A program made the translations under genes and the position numbers. A stretch of DNA of 64,000 nucleotides from Aurelia coerulea (taxonomy: Eukaryota > Cnidaria > Scyphozoa > Semaeostomeae > Ulmaridae), in contig CM076943.1 in NCBI GenBank assembly GCA_039566865.1, positions 35,162,663 to 35,226,662 on the forward strand, given 5' to 3'. Numbering within the stretch: the first letter of the stretch is position 1; each line of letters begins with the position of its first letter. The notes beneath the pieces were generated by a model, which was not told where the DNA came from, ran no database searches, and saw only the letters and a list, made by a program, of their open reading frames with translations. Below are positions 44,531 through 55,540 of this stretch, piece after piece.

Positions 44531-45091
44531 CTTTATGGTTCCCTTATTGAAAAAATTTTCAAAAAAATTATTCAATGCATTTTTTCATCTATTTGTTAAT
44601 CAAATGACTCATTTTCAACAAAAAATCAACATGTTTATTTTTCATCAGTGTCCTCCTTAATATTTTTTCAATTCAAAATTCCTATTGATTTCCAAAAGTT
44701 TGGCCCTGAATGGGCATAGTTGCCATATGGCAACTAAATATTCAAAACAAATTCTGTTGCCTGTGCCTTTCCATACACAAAGTCTGATTTGCGTCACAGC
44801 AGAGGGCACCCTTCATCTTGTGAATAAACCTAACAGCCATGTTTACAACATTCAATGGGGATTACCCCAATTATTACCAAGAGGACCATTTCAGTAATCG
44901 AAATTCCTCTCATTCCACTGTTCAACATTTTCTTTGAACTGCTTTTCAACATGAAACAGCTACCGCATTCCAATGTCATAACGGCTCCAGTGTCATAATA
45001 TCATCAATGCATAGGATAAAAGCCGAACCAATGGAGCTGAGGAGCACCGGAGTATTTCGTTGCCATATGGCAACCCTGCCCATTAAAGGGT
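44531..45091. mobile_element. MITE with CCCTTTA ends and GTTGCCATATGGCAAC palindromes
   Basis: Ends CCCTTTATGG (44531) and CCCATTAAAGGG (about 45080-45091), followed by TTAA on the right; the left flank reads ACAA. The 16-bp perfect palindrome GTTGCCATATGGCAAC occurs at 44719-44734 and 45059-45074. It interrupts LINE C between ORF1 and the endonuclease. CCC ends next to TTAA suggest a piggyBac-type MITE, but the imperfect left flank leaves this open. Confidence 0.55.
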
Positions 45092-45551
45092 TAAGTGGAG
45101 ACCATCTTTCCATAGATTACTATACATAATATTGTCGTTATCGATAATGTCCATACCTTTAATACTTAGTTCTTCTCCAAGCAGTTCATTGATTTTCTTG
45201 CCTTTTGCGTTGAGGCTTTGGTCATCATTCCTTTTAAATATCGAGGAGTAGGCTACACGTGCTGTTGGATTACTTTTCTGGACTTTGTCGAGCGTAGTAA
45301 CAATCGTTTCGGTGAGATCTTTGCGTGTTGAATCACAAAGATTATTGGTGCCCGCGTGTACTATAATTACATCAAATTCAGTGCTTGTACCGACCTTTTT
45401 ATTTGTTTCCTCTATCCTCATTCCAGGTTTAAACCGAATTTCCACGTCCCTGAAATCATTTGTTAACTTCTCTCCTTTGATATTTCTAAGATTCGAGTCA
45501 CCGACTATCAATACCTTGACTTTTTTCCAGTTTGTGTCTTTCTGTTTGTAT
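45092..45551 (-). pseudogene. LINE C ORF1, SGNH-esterase domain
   Basis: About 145 codons with the SGNH blocks in order: LIVGDSN (block I, catalytic Ser), HAGTNNL (block III, Gly and Asn) and KDGLHL (block V, Asp and His). Esterase-type ORF1 proteins are known from CR1-group LINEs. All four signature residues are visible. The N-terminal part lies beyond the BEL/Pao insertion and the end is cut by the MITE. Confidence 0.85.
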
Positions 45552-45555
45552 TATT

Positions 45556-46091
45556 TGTGGAGAATTTGAGTAATTTGTGGAACATTCTAGGCATTCGAAC
45601 AATCTAGAAACAGTTAATTACCTTCGCTTTGTTCCCAAGTTAGCTGACTGCATGCTTAATCAACCATACGTCAATATCATAACTATGTCTGTAGTCATTG
45701 CGTATTTGTAGATCTAATCATGCTTGTAAACACGTAGTCTCGTTTTAGTTAAGTAGCCTCAGCATGACACAGTTCTAGAAACTAGGGGACTTGACGAGAA
45801 CATTCTAGGGGTACTAAAATTAGTTACATCGTAGTTGCTGAGCTTACGTAATGTTAGGCAATAATTAGTAATAAAGCTGAATCACGATCATCACTATGTA
45901 CTAGAACATTCGCTACAAACAGTATATAAGCTAAAACAGTAGGACGTAAGATTATTCAAGTTTATTCAATTCAGACGACTTGATTCGTGAGATTAAGCTG
46001 TGAGATTAACTACGCTGAAAGAGTGCATTTTCTGTGAAGTTAAATCTACTCGTGAGTTTATTGTCGTGGTAACAGAATCAAATTCCCGACA
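45556..46091 (+). repeat. 5' LTR of the BEL/Pao element
   Basis: 536 bp, TG to CA. A TATATAAGC box lies near 45923-45930 and would suit transcription starting in the LTR. Confidence 0.85.
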
Positions 46092-46105
46092 AAGTGGCAC
46101 CCCAG

Positions 46106-46215
46106 ATGGGAGCTTGGTGACAAAAACCTTAGAAGGAAAAGCCTATATCCTACTCTTTGCATGCAGCCTCACAAGAGCCTTGTACTTAGAGTTGCTGCCT
46201 GATCAAACAGCAGAA
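46106..46215 (+). pseudogene. Displaced BEL/Pao integrase fragment
   Basis: Codons LEGKAYILLFACSLTRALYL, followed by ELLPD, belong to the integrase catalytic core, which in intact elements lies near the 3' end of pol. Here they sit between the primer-binding region and gag. This points to internal rearrangement, for example template switching during reverse transcription. Confidence 0.6.
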
Positions 46216-46270
46216 GAACAGAGAATTTCAAAACGGAACGAAGAGAGTCGAAATCACAACGTGAGAGAAA

Positions 46271-46980
46271 ATGGGAGACATCGAGAAACTGAAGAAAACA
46301 TTCGATGGCATGGTGCAAATGCTGAAGTTTACAAGTGATGAAACACCAAAAATCTTGGATAAGAACGCTGTAAGACCACTTGAACGTCATTTGAAAGCTA
46401 TGGAGAGTCAAACAGACGAAATACATTCGATGAAGTTGGAAATTCAGAAGCAAATGATCCAGAAAGGCGACAAAATGGAAGATGTCCAAAAGTGGAGCCA
46501 AGAAACAGATGATCATATGGCTGTCTACGAGGAAATAATGGAAGAAATCGATCAGAAAATCAAAACTTTGAAGGAACGTGAAAGAGATCAAGAGAGACGA
46601 AGGGAAGAGGAGATCGAAGAGGTGAAGAGGCAGCGTCAATATGATCAAGAGCTCAGAATTGAGGAGACCTATCAGAAAAGAAACAAGGCGAATTGACACG
46701 ATGATGCATACTACCAGCAAGAAGGTTGAAATCTACCACGTGCAAGTTGCAAGCATCACGAATGCTTTTGAGATGATGGCTACAGTGACTAAAGTAGACA
46801 AAGCAGTTCTGCTTTCACTTCCAAATCCGCAGTATGGACGTCTCATTGAACGACATCAGCATCTGAAAGAAGTTATCATGGATGACAAGGACAGAAAACC
46901 TGAGCTGCCTATAGACATGATTGTTGGTGCAAGCGAGTCAAAACCGAGACTAAACCAAGAATAGGAGATCCTGGCGAACC
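46271..46980 (+). pseudogene. BEL/Pao Gag remnant
   Basis: The first stretch (46271-46696) begins MGDIEKLKKTFDGMVQMLKF and is a charged, coiled-coil-like protein with the QKWSQETDDHMAVYEE segment seen at the Gag N-terminus of BEL/Pao elements. A frame change near 46690 leads to a second stretch (46641-46964). No zinc knuckles follow. The Gag is therefore incomplete. Confidence 0.65.
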
Positions 46981-46981
46981 A

Positions 46982-48213
46982 GTGGCCGAACTGACAGCAT
47001 TGGGATGGACAGTAATGTCACCAGGAAAAGAAGCTGACTTGAGCAGTATCTACCTTACCAGAAGCTCAACAGCTGATTACGAAGACCTGTGCAGATTGGA
47101 TGTGTTGGGATTAGAAGACAGAGCATCAGATGACCAAGCAACAGTATTCGAAGACTTCAAGGAGCAGTTGACTCGAAGCCCGGAAGGATGGTATGAGACT
47201 GGCTTACTGTGGAAAAGTGGACATGCCTCCCTTCCAAGCAATCAGAGTGGAAGCTTGGGAAGACTTTCAGGCCTGGTGAGAAAACTCAAAAGAGATCCAG
47301 CACTGCTCGAGGAATACGACCAGATCATTCAAGAGCAATTAGAAGAGGGAATTGTCGAAAAGCACCATCAGAGGCAAAAGGACGAGAGTTCTACATACCG
47401 CACAAACCAGTGGTGAGAGAGCAAGCAGAGAGTACAAAAACACGAATTGTTTATGACGCATCGGCGAGAGCAAGTGACAATGCCCCATCATTAAACGATT
47501 GCTTGGAGACGGGACCCCCTCTGCAAAATCTAATGTGGGGTGTCCTGGTGCGAAACAGATTCAAGCCAGTTGCACTGACGGGAGACCTGAAAAAGGCCTT
47601 TCTGCAAGTGAGGATCCGGGAAGAAGACAGGGACGCCTTAAGATTTCATTGGATAAAGGACAAAGATCCATCAAAAGTTGAAGTTTATCGTTTCACGAGG
47701 GCTTTATTTGGCCTTGTTCAAAGTCCATTTCTCTTGGGAGGCACCATTGAGGAACATCTAAGGAGCTGCGAAACTGAGTATCCAGAAGAAGTCAAGGAGA
47801 TATGGAAGTCACTCTATGTCGATGACGTAATCACTGGTGCGAACAATGTCCAAGAAGCACAACATCTGAAACACGGTGCGGTGGAAATCTTTGGGAGAGC
47901 ACAATTCAAACTGCATAAATGGCATTCAAATATCCCAGAGCTAGAGGGTGAAGATGCAGGTTCTGATGGAGAGCATACCTATGCAAAACAGCAACTAGGA
48001 GTAAAAGCGAATGAAACAAAGATGCTGGGCCTAACCTGGAACAAGAAGAGTGACACACTAAAAGTCACGTTTCCACAAGAGAAAGCAGATGTCACAAAGC
48101 GAGGTATCTTGCGATTTCTTGCTTCAATTTTCGATCCACTTGGACTGGTATCGCCAATAACCTTGCCTGGGAAAGAAGTCTACCGAGCCACATGTGACAA
48201 GAGCGTACCATGA
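46982..48213 (+). pseudogene. BEL/Pao Pol: protease-adjacent region and reverse transcriptase
   Basis: Two frames joined near 47400. The first (46982-47416) has a GWTVMSPGKEAD segment and a LTRSPEGWYETGLLWK block typical of the stretch before Pao RT. The second (to 48213) has RIVYDASARASDNAPSLNDC, ALTGDLKKAFLQVRI (catalytic Asp), YRFTRALFGLVQSPFLL, SLYVDDVITG (YVDD) and MLGLTWNKKSDTL, then FLASIFDPLGLVSPI. RT motifs are intact. RNase H is deleted immediately downstream. Confidence 0.85.
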
Positions 48214-48648
48214 CTGGCGAAGAAAGTAATTAGGAAATGCAAAGATTCTATCTGGTCAAGGTGGACGGGGGAGTACGTAAAAGCGCTAAGAGAACGTCAT
48301 AATCTAAAGCATGATAGCAAGACCCCATCGCTCAAGGAAGGAGATGTCGTGCTAATAAAAGGAGCGGAACGTAACCGAGGCAAGTGGAGTATCGGAATCA
48401 TCACAAATCTCATTACTAGTAGAGACGGCGTTGTGAGAGCTGCAAAACTCAGAGCCGGGAAATCATACCTTGAGAGAGCTGTACAACAGTTGTATCTGCT
48501 AGAGTTGTCATGCGACGTGACCAAACTAAGAGTCCAAGACCAACTGAATCCAGAAGCCAGAGCTTTCAGACCGAGAAGAAGAGCGGCGGCAGATGCGGCA
48601 GAGACAATGAGAATCATTGCGGCAGAAGAAGAAGATGAACAGCTGTAA
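48214..48648 (+). pseudogene. BEL/Pao integrase C-terminal domain (DUF5641-like)
   Basis: Codons WTGEYVKALRERHNLK, LKEGDVVLIKGAERNRGKW, GIITNLITSRDGVVRAAKLR and AVQQLYLLEL match the C-terminal domain of BEL/Pao integrases. It follows the RT directly, in frame after a TGA at 48211-48213, so an internal deletion removed everything between. The end is Ala/Glu-rich (RRAAADAAETM). Confidence 0.75.
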
Positions 48649-48691
48649 CTTTATCAATATTTGCTCTCTTTGAGATCAAATAGGGGGAGTG

Positions 48692-48872
48692 TGTGGAGAA
48701 TTTGAGTAATTTGTGGAACATTCTAGGCATTCGAACAATCTAGAAACAGTTAATTACCTTCGCTTTGTTCCCAAGTTAGCTGACTGCATGCTTAATCAAC
48801 CATACGTCAATATCATAACTAATCATAATATAATCATAACTAATCAATCATAACAGAATCAAATTCCCGACA
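48692..48872 (+). repeat. 3' LTR of the BEL/Pao element, internally deleted
   Basis: Shares the first ~130 bp and last ~28 bp with the 5' LTR. The middle is replaced by a short run of ATAATCATAACTAATCA repeats. Confidence 0.8.
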
Positions 48873-48876
48873 TATT

Positions 48877-49385
48877 TTTATTTTCCTGAGATGTTTGAGG
48901 CTTGTGGTTTGTTTGTTGACTTTCCTTGGCTGTTTTCTTCTTTTTGCTGATGTTGGCTTTGCCAGTTTTGCGCCTAGCGTTTGTTTGCTGATTTAGTTTT
49001 GTATTTGGCAGCGTTTTAACCTGCGGCGCAGTGTTGTTATTGTTACTATTCGTAGATGAACTGGTTAGTTTTGCCCCAGTGACCAGATCGGTCCTGATTT
49101 CAAAGGCCTTCGATTCAGACGACGATGTTCTATTGTTGGGAGAATAATGAATCCTTTGAATTTCGTTTTCAAGATCTTTGTTTCGTAATTTCAATTCGAA
49201 GTTTTCCCTCAATAAATTCTCAGATTTGGATTTTTCAATCTGCAAGAATTCGTTGAGATTATTAATTGTGGCAGCCATTTGACAAATTGCATGAGATAGT
49301 TCATCCCCTTTTAAAGCCTTGGGGTGATTTTGTTCGTGGCTGGGTGAGCTGAGGTTTCGGGAGCGAACATCAGCAGAGGCGTTTC
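48877..49385 (-). pseudogene. LINE C ORF1, N-terminal coiled-coil region
   Basis: Open from 49385 down, with the first Met at 49278. A heptad-like stretch (INNLNEFLQIEKSKSENLLR to LRNKDLENEI) is followed by a basic, Asn/Ser/Lys-rich linker. Trimerising coiled coils are usual in LINE ORF1 proteins. The frame is open at the 5' edge, so the N-terminus is truncated at the junction with the composite repeat. Confidence 0.75.
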
Positions 49386-50040
49386 CAATAATTTGACCTC
49401 GATAGGCCTAGCCAAATGAATAATAACAACACTGATGCAATAGTAGGCCGATCCTGAAGAGGGGTGCAAGTGCACTGTTTAGAAGTGTTTCGAAGATCCA
49501 AGGATGACTTTGAATTAAGAATGTAATTTTCAGAGCTTGAAAAAATGTTCGCGTTTTTCAATTCCGCGTCATGGAATTTTGCCTAATACGCCAGTGAATA
49601 ACGCGGAACTCAATCTCGCGGAAATTTTTCGAGAATTTTCTCAGCAAAGTTTTAAGGAAAAATAGATGAATTTCTGTTTGTTTGATTCTTCCTACTGATG
49701 AGTTAAACGGAGAACGTGGCTTTACTTCTGAATGTGCCAACACAATGTCAACATTGTTCATAGTTTGACCTCGATAGGCCTAGCCAAATGAATAATAATA
49801 ACACCGATGCAATAGTAGGCCGATCCTGAAGAGGGGCGCAAGTGCACTGTTTAAAAGTGTTTCGAAGATCCAAGGATGACTTTGAATTAAGAATGTAATT
49901 TTCAGGGCTTGAAAAAAATTTCCGCGTTTTTCAATTCCGCGTTATGGACTTTTGCCTAGGAATTCAATCTCGCAGAAATTTTTCGACAATTTTCTCAGCA
50001 AAGTTTGAAGGAAAAACAGATGAATTTCTGTTTGTTTGAT
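49386..50040 (-). repeat. Right subterminal tandem units of the composite element, part 1
   Basis: Roughly one and a half tandem units with CCAAATGAATAATAACAACA, GAAGAGGGGCGCAAGTGCAC and TTCCGCGTTTTTCAATTCCG phrases. Interrupted at 50041 by the CATG-ended element and resumed at 55727. Confidence 0.8.
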
Positions 50041-50096
50041 CATGGGTAGTTAGACACTGCTGGTGTGCTTCTATGGAGAAGAGCTGGATAATATGT

Positions 50097-50215
50097 ATCT
50101 GCGGGGGACATTTTTTATAGTACTGCGGAGGAGATATCTGCGGGGGAATTTTTTATAGTACTGCGGAGGAGATATCTGCGGGGGAAATTTTATTAGTACT
50201 GCGGAGGAGATATCG
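50097..50215 (+). repeat. Three tandem copies of a subterminal unit
   Basis: A unit of about 43-47 bp (CTGCGGGGGA, a T-rich spacer, then AGTACTGCGGAGGAGATAT) is repeated three times inside the left TIR. The right TIR has one copy (about 55635-55672). Confidence 0.8.
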
Positions 50216-50325
50216 GAAGCGAAGAGAGAAGGAGAGAGAAGAATGGGAAGGCAACCTCCAATGTCTTCCTACAGCGATTTTTCTCATGATGCTCGTAACA
50301 AGACACGCGACCGAAAACAAAGGAT

Positions 50326-50355
50326 TGCCCTACCTCTGACGTCAGAGGTAGGGCA
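50326..50355. repeat. Perfect 30-bp palindrome
   Basis: The half TGCCCTACCTCTGAC is followed directly by its exact complement, with no loop. Inside the CATG-ended element, about 290 bp from its left end. Confidence 0.85.
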
Positions 50356-51919
50356 GCTCTAGGAAACACTCTATGATTGACAGCTATAGAGACGGGGGCG
50401 CTATTTTTGTTCGAGCCTCAATGGCTCGACGCGCCTCGTTTTGGCTCACAGCGCGAGCAAAATAAGGCGGCAATTTCTAAAAATATCTATCACACAGCAG
50501 ATGTCGGCCAAAAAGAAAATATCGATGAAGGCCTAGACTAGACAGCGCACGTGATGGCATTTTTCAAGGATTCAAAAAAGAGGTGACGGTGAGTGAATTT
50601 AGCATCATAAGATAATTTTGTAGGGAGAATAAAGTTTATTATTCATAAAGTGCCATATCCATGCCATATCCATACATTCCCCTGCCTAAAAGTGTCAGTG
50701 AAATTCAACCTGTTTAAATATGAACATCCCAAAAAGTTGCAGTAAAATCGATCAATGGGCAAGCTCCAAGCCCCAGTGGTGCATGCTCTGGACTGCATTA
50801 AAAATAATGCCAAGAGCAAAGCAAAGCATGGAAGAGCAAAAGAACGAATGTGTTTAAAGCCCTCAGTGCCTTAGAGTGAAGCTTCGTGAATGCACATCAA
50901 AGATTATCATAACTTTAAACAAAAAGGTTTAGTGTAAATAATGTGGATATTTAACTTCTGAATATTCCTATTTAGACCACATATCGAGATTCTGGAAACG
51001 CTGTTTTAATGTACTTAGGGGCATCCTCCCTAATTATTTCAAAACCAATAGAGCTATGAAGTTGTAGCTTGGTACACAGTATGATCAACCTATTGTGATC
51101 CTAAATTAAGTAATATAATTTTTTATTGTGACTTGTTGTTTGGCAATTTCTAGCAGTCAATGCTACCCATTTTACCCTCATCTTGCCCATTTTACCCAGT
51201 ATACCCTAATAAAAATGATTTTCTATGATAGTGATTTGGTAAAAGAAAATGTGAAAATGGAAGACAATTCTATATTGATATAGTTATTGCTGATAAAAAG
51301 AATATTTGTTGAAAATCAAGAAAAGAATATGATCTTGGTGCATGCAAATGATCTTTGAAATGAATCTGTGCTAGTCACTTGATTAAGAAAGTTCTCACTA
51401 TTTTGCTTTTATGTTTCATTGTCATGATGAAGTCAAATCACTTATAAAACAGTGAAATAGTACAAATTTCCAAAAAATTTATCTTATTCAGGGGCGGATC
51501 CAGGAAATTTTCTGACTACTACCAAGGTTATTCGAAATAGTAGGGTGTCGCCTTTTGAAAATAGGCTTGGACGTTAATAACTAGATACAAGGATCTGACT
51601 ACTGCTTCAGCTTGTTGCAGTAGTGTGGATCCGCCCCTGTTATTCTTTCTCTTGTTGGATATTCAGATTTGTATGCTGGTATACAAGTGGAAGTACATGG
51701 AGAAGTAACACAACAGCCAGAGCTTAGAATTCCATTTGATTTTAATGACATCTTGCCACCAGCCACCCTCCATTGCAACCACACACATTGATTGCATTTT
51801 GCACCTATGACCAAAGTTGAAGGTAGACAACTTGTTCCTTCTTAAATGGGGTTTAGCATGCTTTCCTTCTGGATTCCACTTTATGCTAAATACCTACATT
51901 TTCGTTGATGGGTTTTCAG

Positions 51920-52358
51920 TGACAAAGACTCTCTGGTTTTAAAGGCAGATTCATCTTTTGTTGTGAATGTTGGTGATAGAGTTTTAGATCTCCATGAACT
52001 TGGTTGGGATATTCCTATGAATATAAAGACTGCTTCCTCTCTTGTTCATGTCTTGTCAATTGTCAGTAGAAGTCAGGTGTGCCAAGGGTGTAGAAAAGCA
52101 AAATACTCCATCCTGTTGGATACTGTGTATGACAGTGAAAGTCACATTCAGAGTGTTGCCAGGTTGGCTTCATTTGGTCCTTTTCATGAAGCATCCCCAT
52201 CTTTCAAAGCCTTCATTTCTGTTAAGTGCAAAATTATTATAAGCTCAGCAACAAAATCAAAAGTATGCGAAGAATGCCAGAAGCTTGACAATGCACTTCA
52301 AGTCAGGGCATTTCGAGCTTCCAACATAGTAGCCAAGGAAGCCATTCATCAAAGATAA
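51920..52358 (+). pseudogene. Exon fragment, possible P-type transposase N-terminal region
   Basis: Follows a 3' splice site (GATGGGTTTTCAG, ending 51919). About 145 codons: LDLHELGWDIPMN, SQVCQGCRKAKYSIL, SVKCKIIISSATKSKVCEEC and LDNALQVRAFRASN. The paired cysteine motifs and the S-KVCEEC-L-R pattern resemble the region after the DNA-binding domain in transposases of this group. A TAA ends the frame, while an adjacent frame continues with MSVMQLQQRLEDE, so a frameshift is likely. Identity is an inference from pattern memory. Confidence 0.4.
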
Positions 52359-52419
52359 ACTTCAAACATATGTCTGTAATGCAGCTGCAGCAACGATTGG
52401 AGGATGAAGGAGGTACAAA

Positions 52420-53434
52420 ATTCTTGCAATCAGTATCAAGCTTGAAGCATCTGCAAACATACTCAATATTTTGCCAAGGGATGTTATGATAAGCTTTTAC
52501 GCTGTATTCATTTGATGCATAAACTTGAATTTATTTGATCTCTATCGTTGGTTTAGCATTTTGTTTGGTTGTATTTGATCCCTTGCCAGAAACAGGAGGA
52601 AGCAACAGAATATTACACAAAGTATTAACAATTAATAGCCTCCTCCACAGGTAGACTATATTTCACTTTTAAGTATTTTGCTGTCTTGCATACAGTTTCT
52701 ATGTGTCACTTCTGCAATCTACTTTTGATAATTATGACTATGGGGGCTGAGAAGGCCCCCCCTGTCCTGCTGTGTACAGCTTAGAGCTATGAGAATTTTT
52801 ACCTGGAAAGTGCATCAGATAGATGTGTCACAAGATTGTTGTGATCAATATAATGTTTCATGTAGAAAACCACAACCACAACTAATAAAAATTTTCAATT
52901 ACTGGCTGCATGTAAACTGTTTGCTGCAAAGAAATCAGTTCAATTTTCATGTATTTCATGGTTACATCTTCTATGAGTAGGAGAAATATCATCACAAAAA
53001 ATTGAAAGAATTTGCACATGCACAGTGCAAAAAATGGGTCAACTAAAGTGTCAATTTTGTGCAAAAATAGATAGCCAATTTGACAGAACACCAAGATAGT
53101 GTATGCTGCTGTATCATTTCCAGTTTGAGTATAGATTTCACAAATTGAAATTTGATATGGAAACCTTTTGAAACTCCATTTCTATCTTGAAACTCCTCCT
53201 GGATGTATTTTAGTTTTTCTAAAAATCAGTTTGTGAGTACAAGATGGGCAAAACTAAAAGCCAGAAAGTTTCAAGTTGTGATTGCAATTTGTAAGGATAG
53301 AGAAGAAAAGTTACCAGATGGCTGATTTGGCACTCCCCCTCCCTCTTCCATCTATGATTGCAGTAAATTGAGTTTGAAAAAATTTCTAAATTCTTTAAGT
53401 TTCATTTGCAAATTATAAATGTAATTTCTTGCAG
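52420..53434. other. Intron-like AT-rich DNA in the CATG-ended element
   Basis: Small frames only and nothing recognisable. Ends at the splice acceptor TTTCTTGCAG (53425-53434). Confidence 0.45.
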
Positions 53435-53555
53435 GATAATAGGAGCATGTCTTAAGTTGTGGAACAGATCCAAAGCAGGATATGAAGGGTTGCGGGATTC
53501 TGGATTTTTTAAGATACAAAGATACAAAGAAAAGTCAACAGCCATTCTCTTGTAG
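53435..53555 (+). pseudogene. Short exon with transposase-like motif
   Basis: After a TTTCTTGCAG acceptor, codons IIGACLKLWNRSKAGYEGLR, then DSGFFKI, match the pattern of C-L-x-L, Y-x-x-LR-x-SG, which precedes the LPS motif in P-like transposases of invertebrates. The frame reaches a stop 14 codons later, without the expected LPS block. Confidence 0.4.
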
Positions 53556-55540
53556 ATGTGCTATCCTTTATTCAATATTCATCAACCTTCCCTTGTATCT
53601 TGTATATAAAATGAATTTACTTCACAATTCAAGTTGAACTCCAAATTACAATATAAACTAAAAGTGACTGCATTACAGTACAATGTGATTTTGAGGGAAA
53701 ACAAGGGTCAACAGTCATCACTTCTTAGAGCTGATTTTTGAAGTAGCTGTACGAACCCAAGAAACCAGGATTTTGCCATCTTGGCATTAATGGCAGGAAA
53801 TTAATGCTGTTTCATGCCTCTTGCTTCTGCTTGGGGCCTTAAAGTTGACACCATTGAGCCAAGGAGGGATCAAAAAGATTCACAAGAGTTATATCTATAA
53901 CATCTGCATAATATGCGTAAATAAACATTTTCTATTTTATAAGAAAGTGGTTTATAAGAAATTAGTACCAGGATGGTGACAAATTTAAGAAACTCTAGTA
54001 CTATGTTGGAGGAGTGCTAAGAAACTTTTAAAAGCTAATTCAAAGAAAGCTGTGGGGAAATTTTTGTTGAGCCAAATGTTTTTGAATAATATTTCATAAA
54101 TGTTATGCTTTGAGCCCAAGAGAACTAGCCTGCGTGCAGCCTCAACTCCCCAGTTGAGGCTGCACGCAGGCTAAAGAGAACTTGCTCGCCTGCAACAAAT
54201 TGTGCTGCATGTCAAGAAATAAATACCTGGCAGTGGTAGAAACTTCATGTATCCAAAAATAAGAAACAAATTTAAGAAACTATGAGCAGTAAAATGCTAA
54301 AATGTTCATGTGAAATTAAGAAACTTTTAATGCTATGGGCTTATCAATGTTTCTGATAAGGAAACAAGGTGTGGATGTGATCGATTAGTTTTTAATACAT
54401 CTGTTGACAATGAAAAATATTTAGAGTTGCAAAACAATGCTGAATGAGTTTTGATCATTACAAGCAGCAGCCTAAAATGCCTACATCTTTATTTCTTTGA
54501 AAGCAATTAAGAGATTATATAAATCATGCAAGTACAAGCAATAATAAGCTACGATCAAGTTTCAAACATGATAATCCAAGCACACCTAAGTTGCTGGTAC
54601 AACAAACATATTTGGCCTTGATACATTTATGCTTGCAAGTCCTTTGCATTGTCTAATCTTTTGGGAAGATCCCAAATGTTGGGATTGGACTACACAACTA
54701 AAAGGTGACTACGTCAGTAGAATTCTCAACAAGCTCCCAGCCCCAAGTCACTCTGCAGAACTTCTCAAATTACCATGAACATATTTTGTCATCAGTGTTC
54801 AGTGATAAGAATGCTGCCAGACAGACTCCGTCTGCCATTTTATGGATGTAACATCTACAGCTCTACAAATGTTGGTTGTTCATCCCGGCTACATGAGATC
54901 TTGTAAATAACTTAACTGATATGGCCAAGTCTTGCTTCATATTTCAATCACGTCTTTTTTTAATTTGATCACACCAGCCACGCTGCCTGTTCATATCTTC
55001 ACATCTGGAGGAGTCTCTGGTTGGGCCTAACCTAAACTCCATGTTCACTTCTTCTTCATCTCATCTTCGAATAGGCCAGCAAAATCTCCTCTCGACATAA
55101 GATCTCAAACGCTCAGCATGTAAAAATCTTTTCTTCGAAAAACAACCAATCTCAGTAACGTGTCTCCAGTGAAAATATTCCCCTTTCACCAACTTTCGCC
55201 CATCTCCGATATGGCTTGCTCGCCTCGACTTGCTGAAGGTTCTGCTGTTTGTTACGAAAATCTCGCAACTTTCTCTAACATGGGTCCAATCTTAGTTGCG
55301 ATTGCAAGATTAAGAATATTTTTTTCCAATAGACTCTAACGACGGTGGACTACAGTCTTTTTTGGCAGAGGATTGTTTGGTTATGATAGAGCAAGCTGCA
55401 GTCCGCAATTCAGCACCAGCCAAAGCAGCCACAGCTTCGAAGTCCGCCATTTTTCAGTTTGATCTATCATTATGATGTCCCCCGTCTTCAATATGCAATC
55501 ATGCTCCATTGTATCCCTGTAGCCCATAAGCCCTTGTTAC
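53556..55540. other. Unassigned interior of the CATG-ended element
   Basis: No gene recognised apart from the hairpin at 54126-54173. The right TIR similarity begins at about 55540. Confidence 0.5.
54126..54173. repeat. Perfect 22-bp hairpin with CCCC loop
   Basis: The arm TAGCCTGCGTGCAGCCTCAA (plus CT) is repeated in exact reverse complement after a four-base loop. It is GC-rich in an AT-rich setting. Confidence 0.85.

Larger units (their letters stand above)
45556..48872 (+). mobile_element. Deleted BEL/Pao LTR retrotransposon
   Basis: The 5' LTR is 45556-46091 (TGTGGAGAAT to CCCGACA). The 3' LTR is 48692-48872 and has lost the middle of the LTR. Target duplication TATT lies at 45552-45555 and 48873-48876. 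The primer-binding candidate TGGCACCCCAG starts at 46094, and the polypurine tract AGGGGGAG (48682-48689) lies just before the 3' LTR. RNase H and most of the integrase are missing. It was inserted in LINE C ORF1. Confidence 0.88.
36859..49385 (-). mobile_element. CR1/L2-like LINE (family C), in five pieces
   Basis: One minus-strand LINE that can be followed from ORF1 to RT. ORF1 N-terminus: 48877-49385. ORF1 esterase: 45092-45551. Endonuclease: 43779-44530. Linker: 41082-41786. RT: 36859-37665. The gaps are filled by a BEL/Pao element, a MITE, a LINE A copy, and a LINE B plus LINE A pair. The reading order and the resumption of coding across each gap support a single original insertion. It is the least truncated LINE in the window. 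Confidence 0.75.

Noticed and set aside
46169..46720. 183-codon minus-strand frame opposite gag
   Set aside because: A shadow of the charged Gag coding sequence; leucine- and phenylalanine-rich by antisense of Glu and Lys codons.
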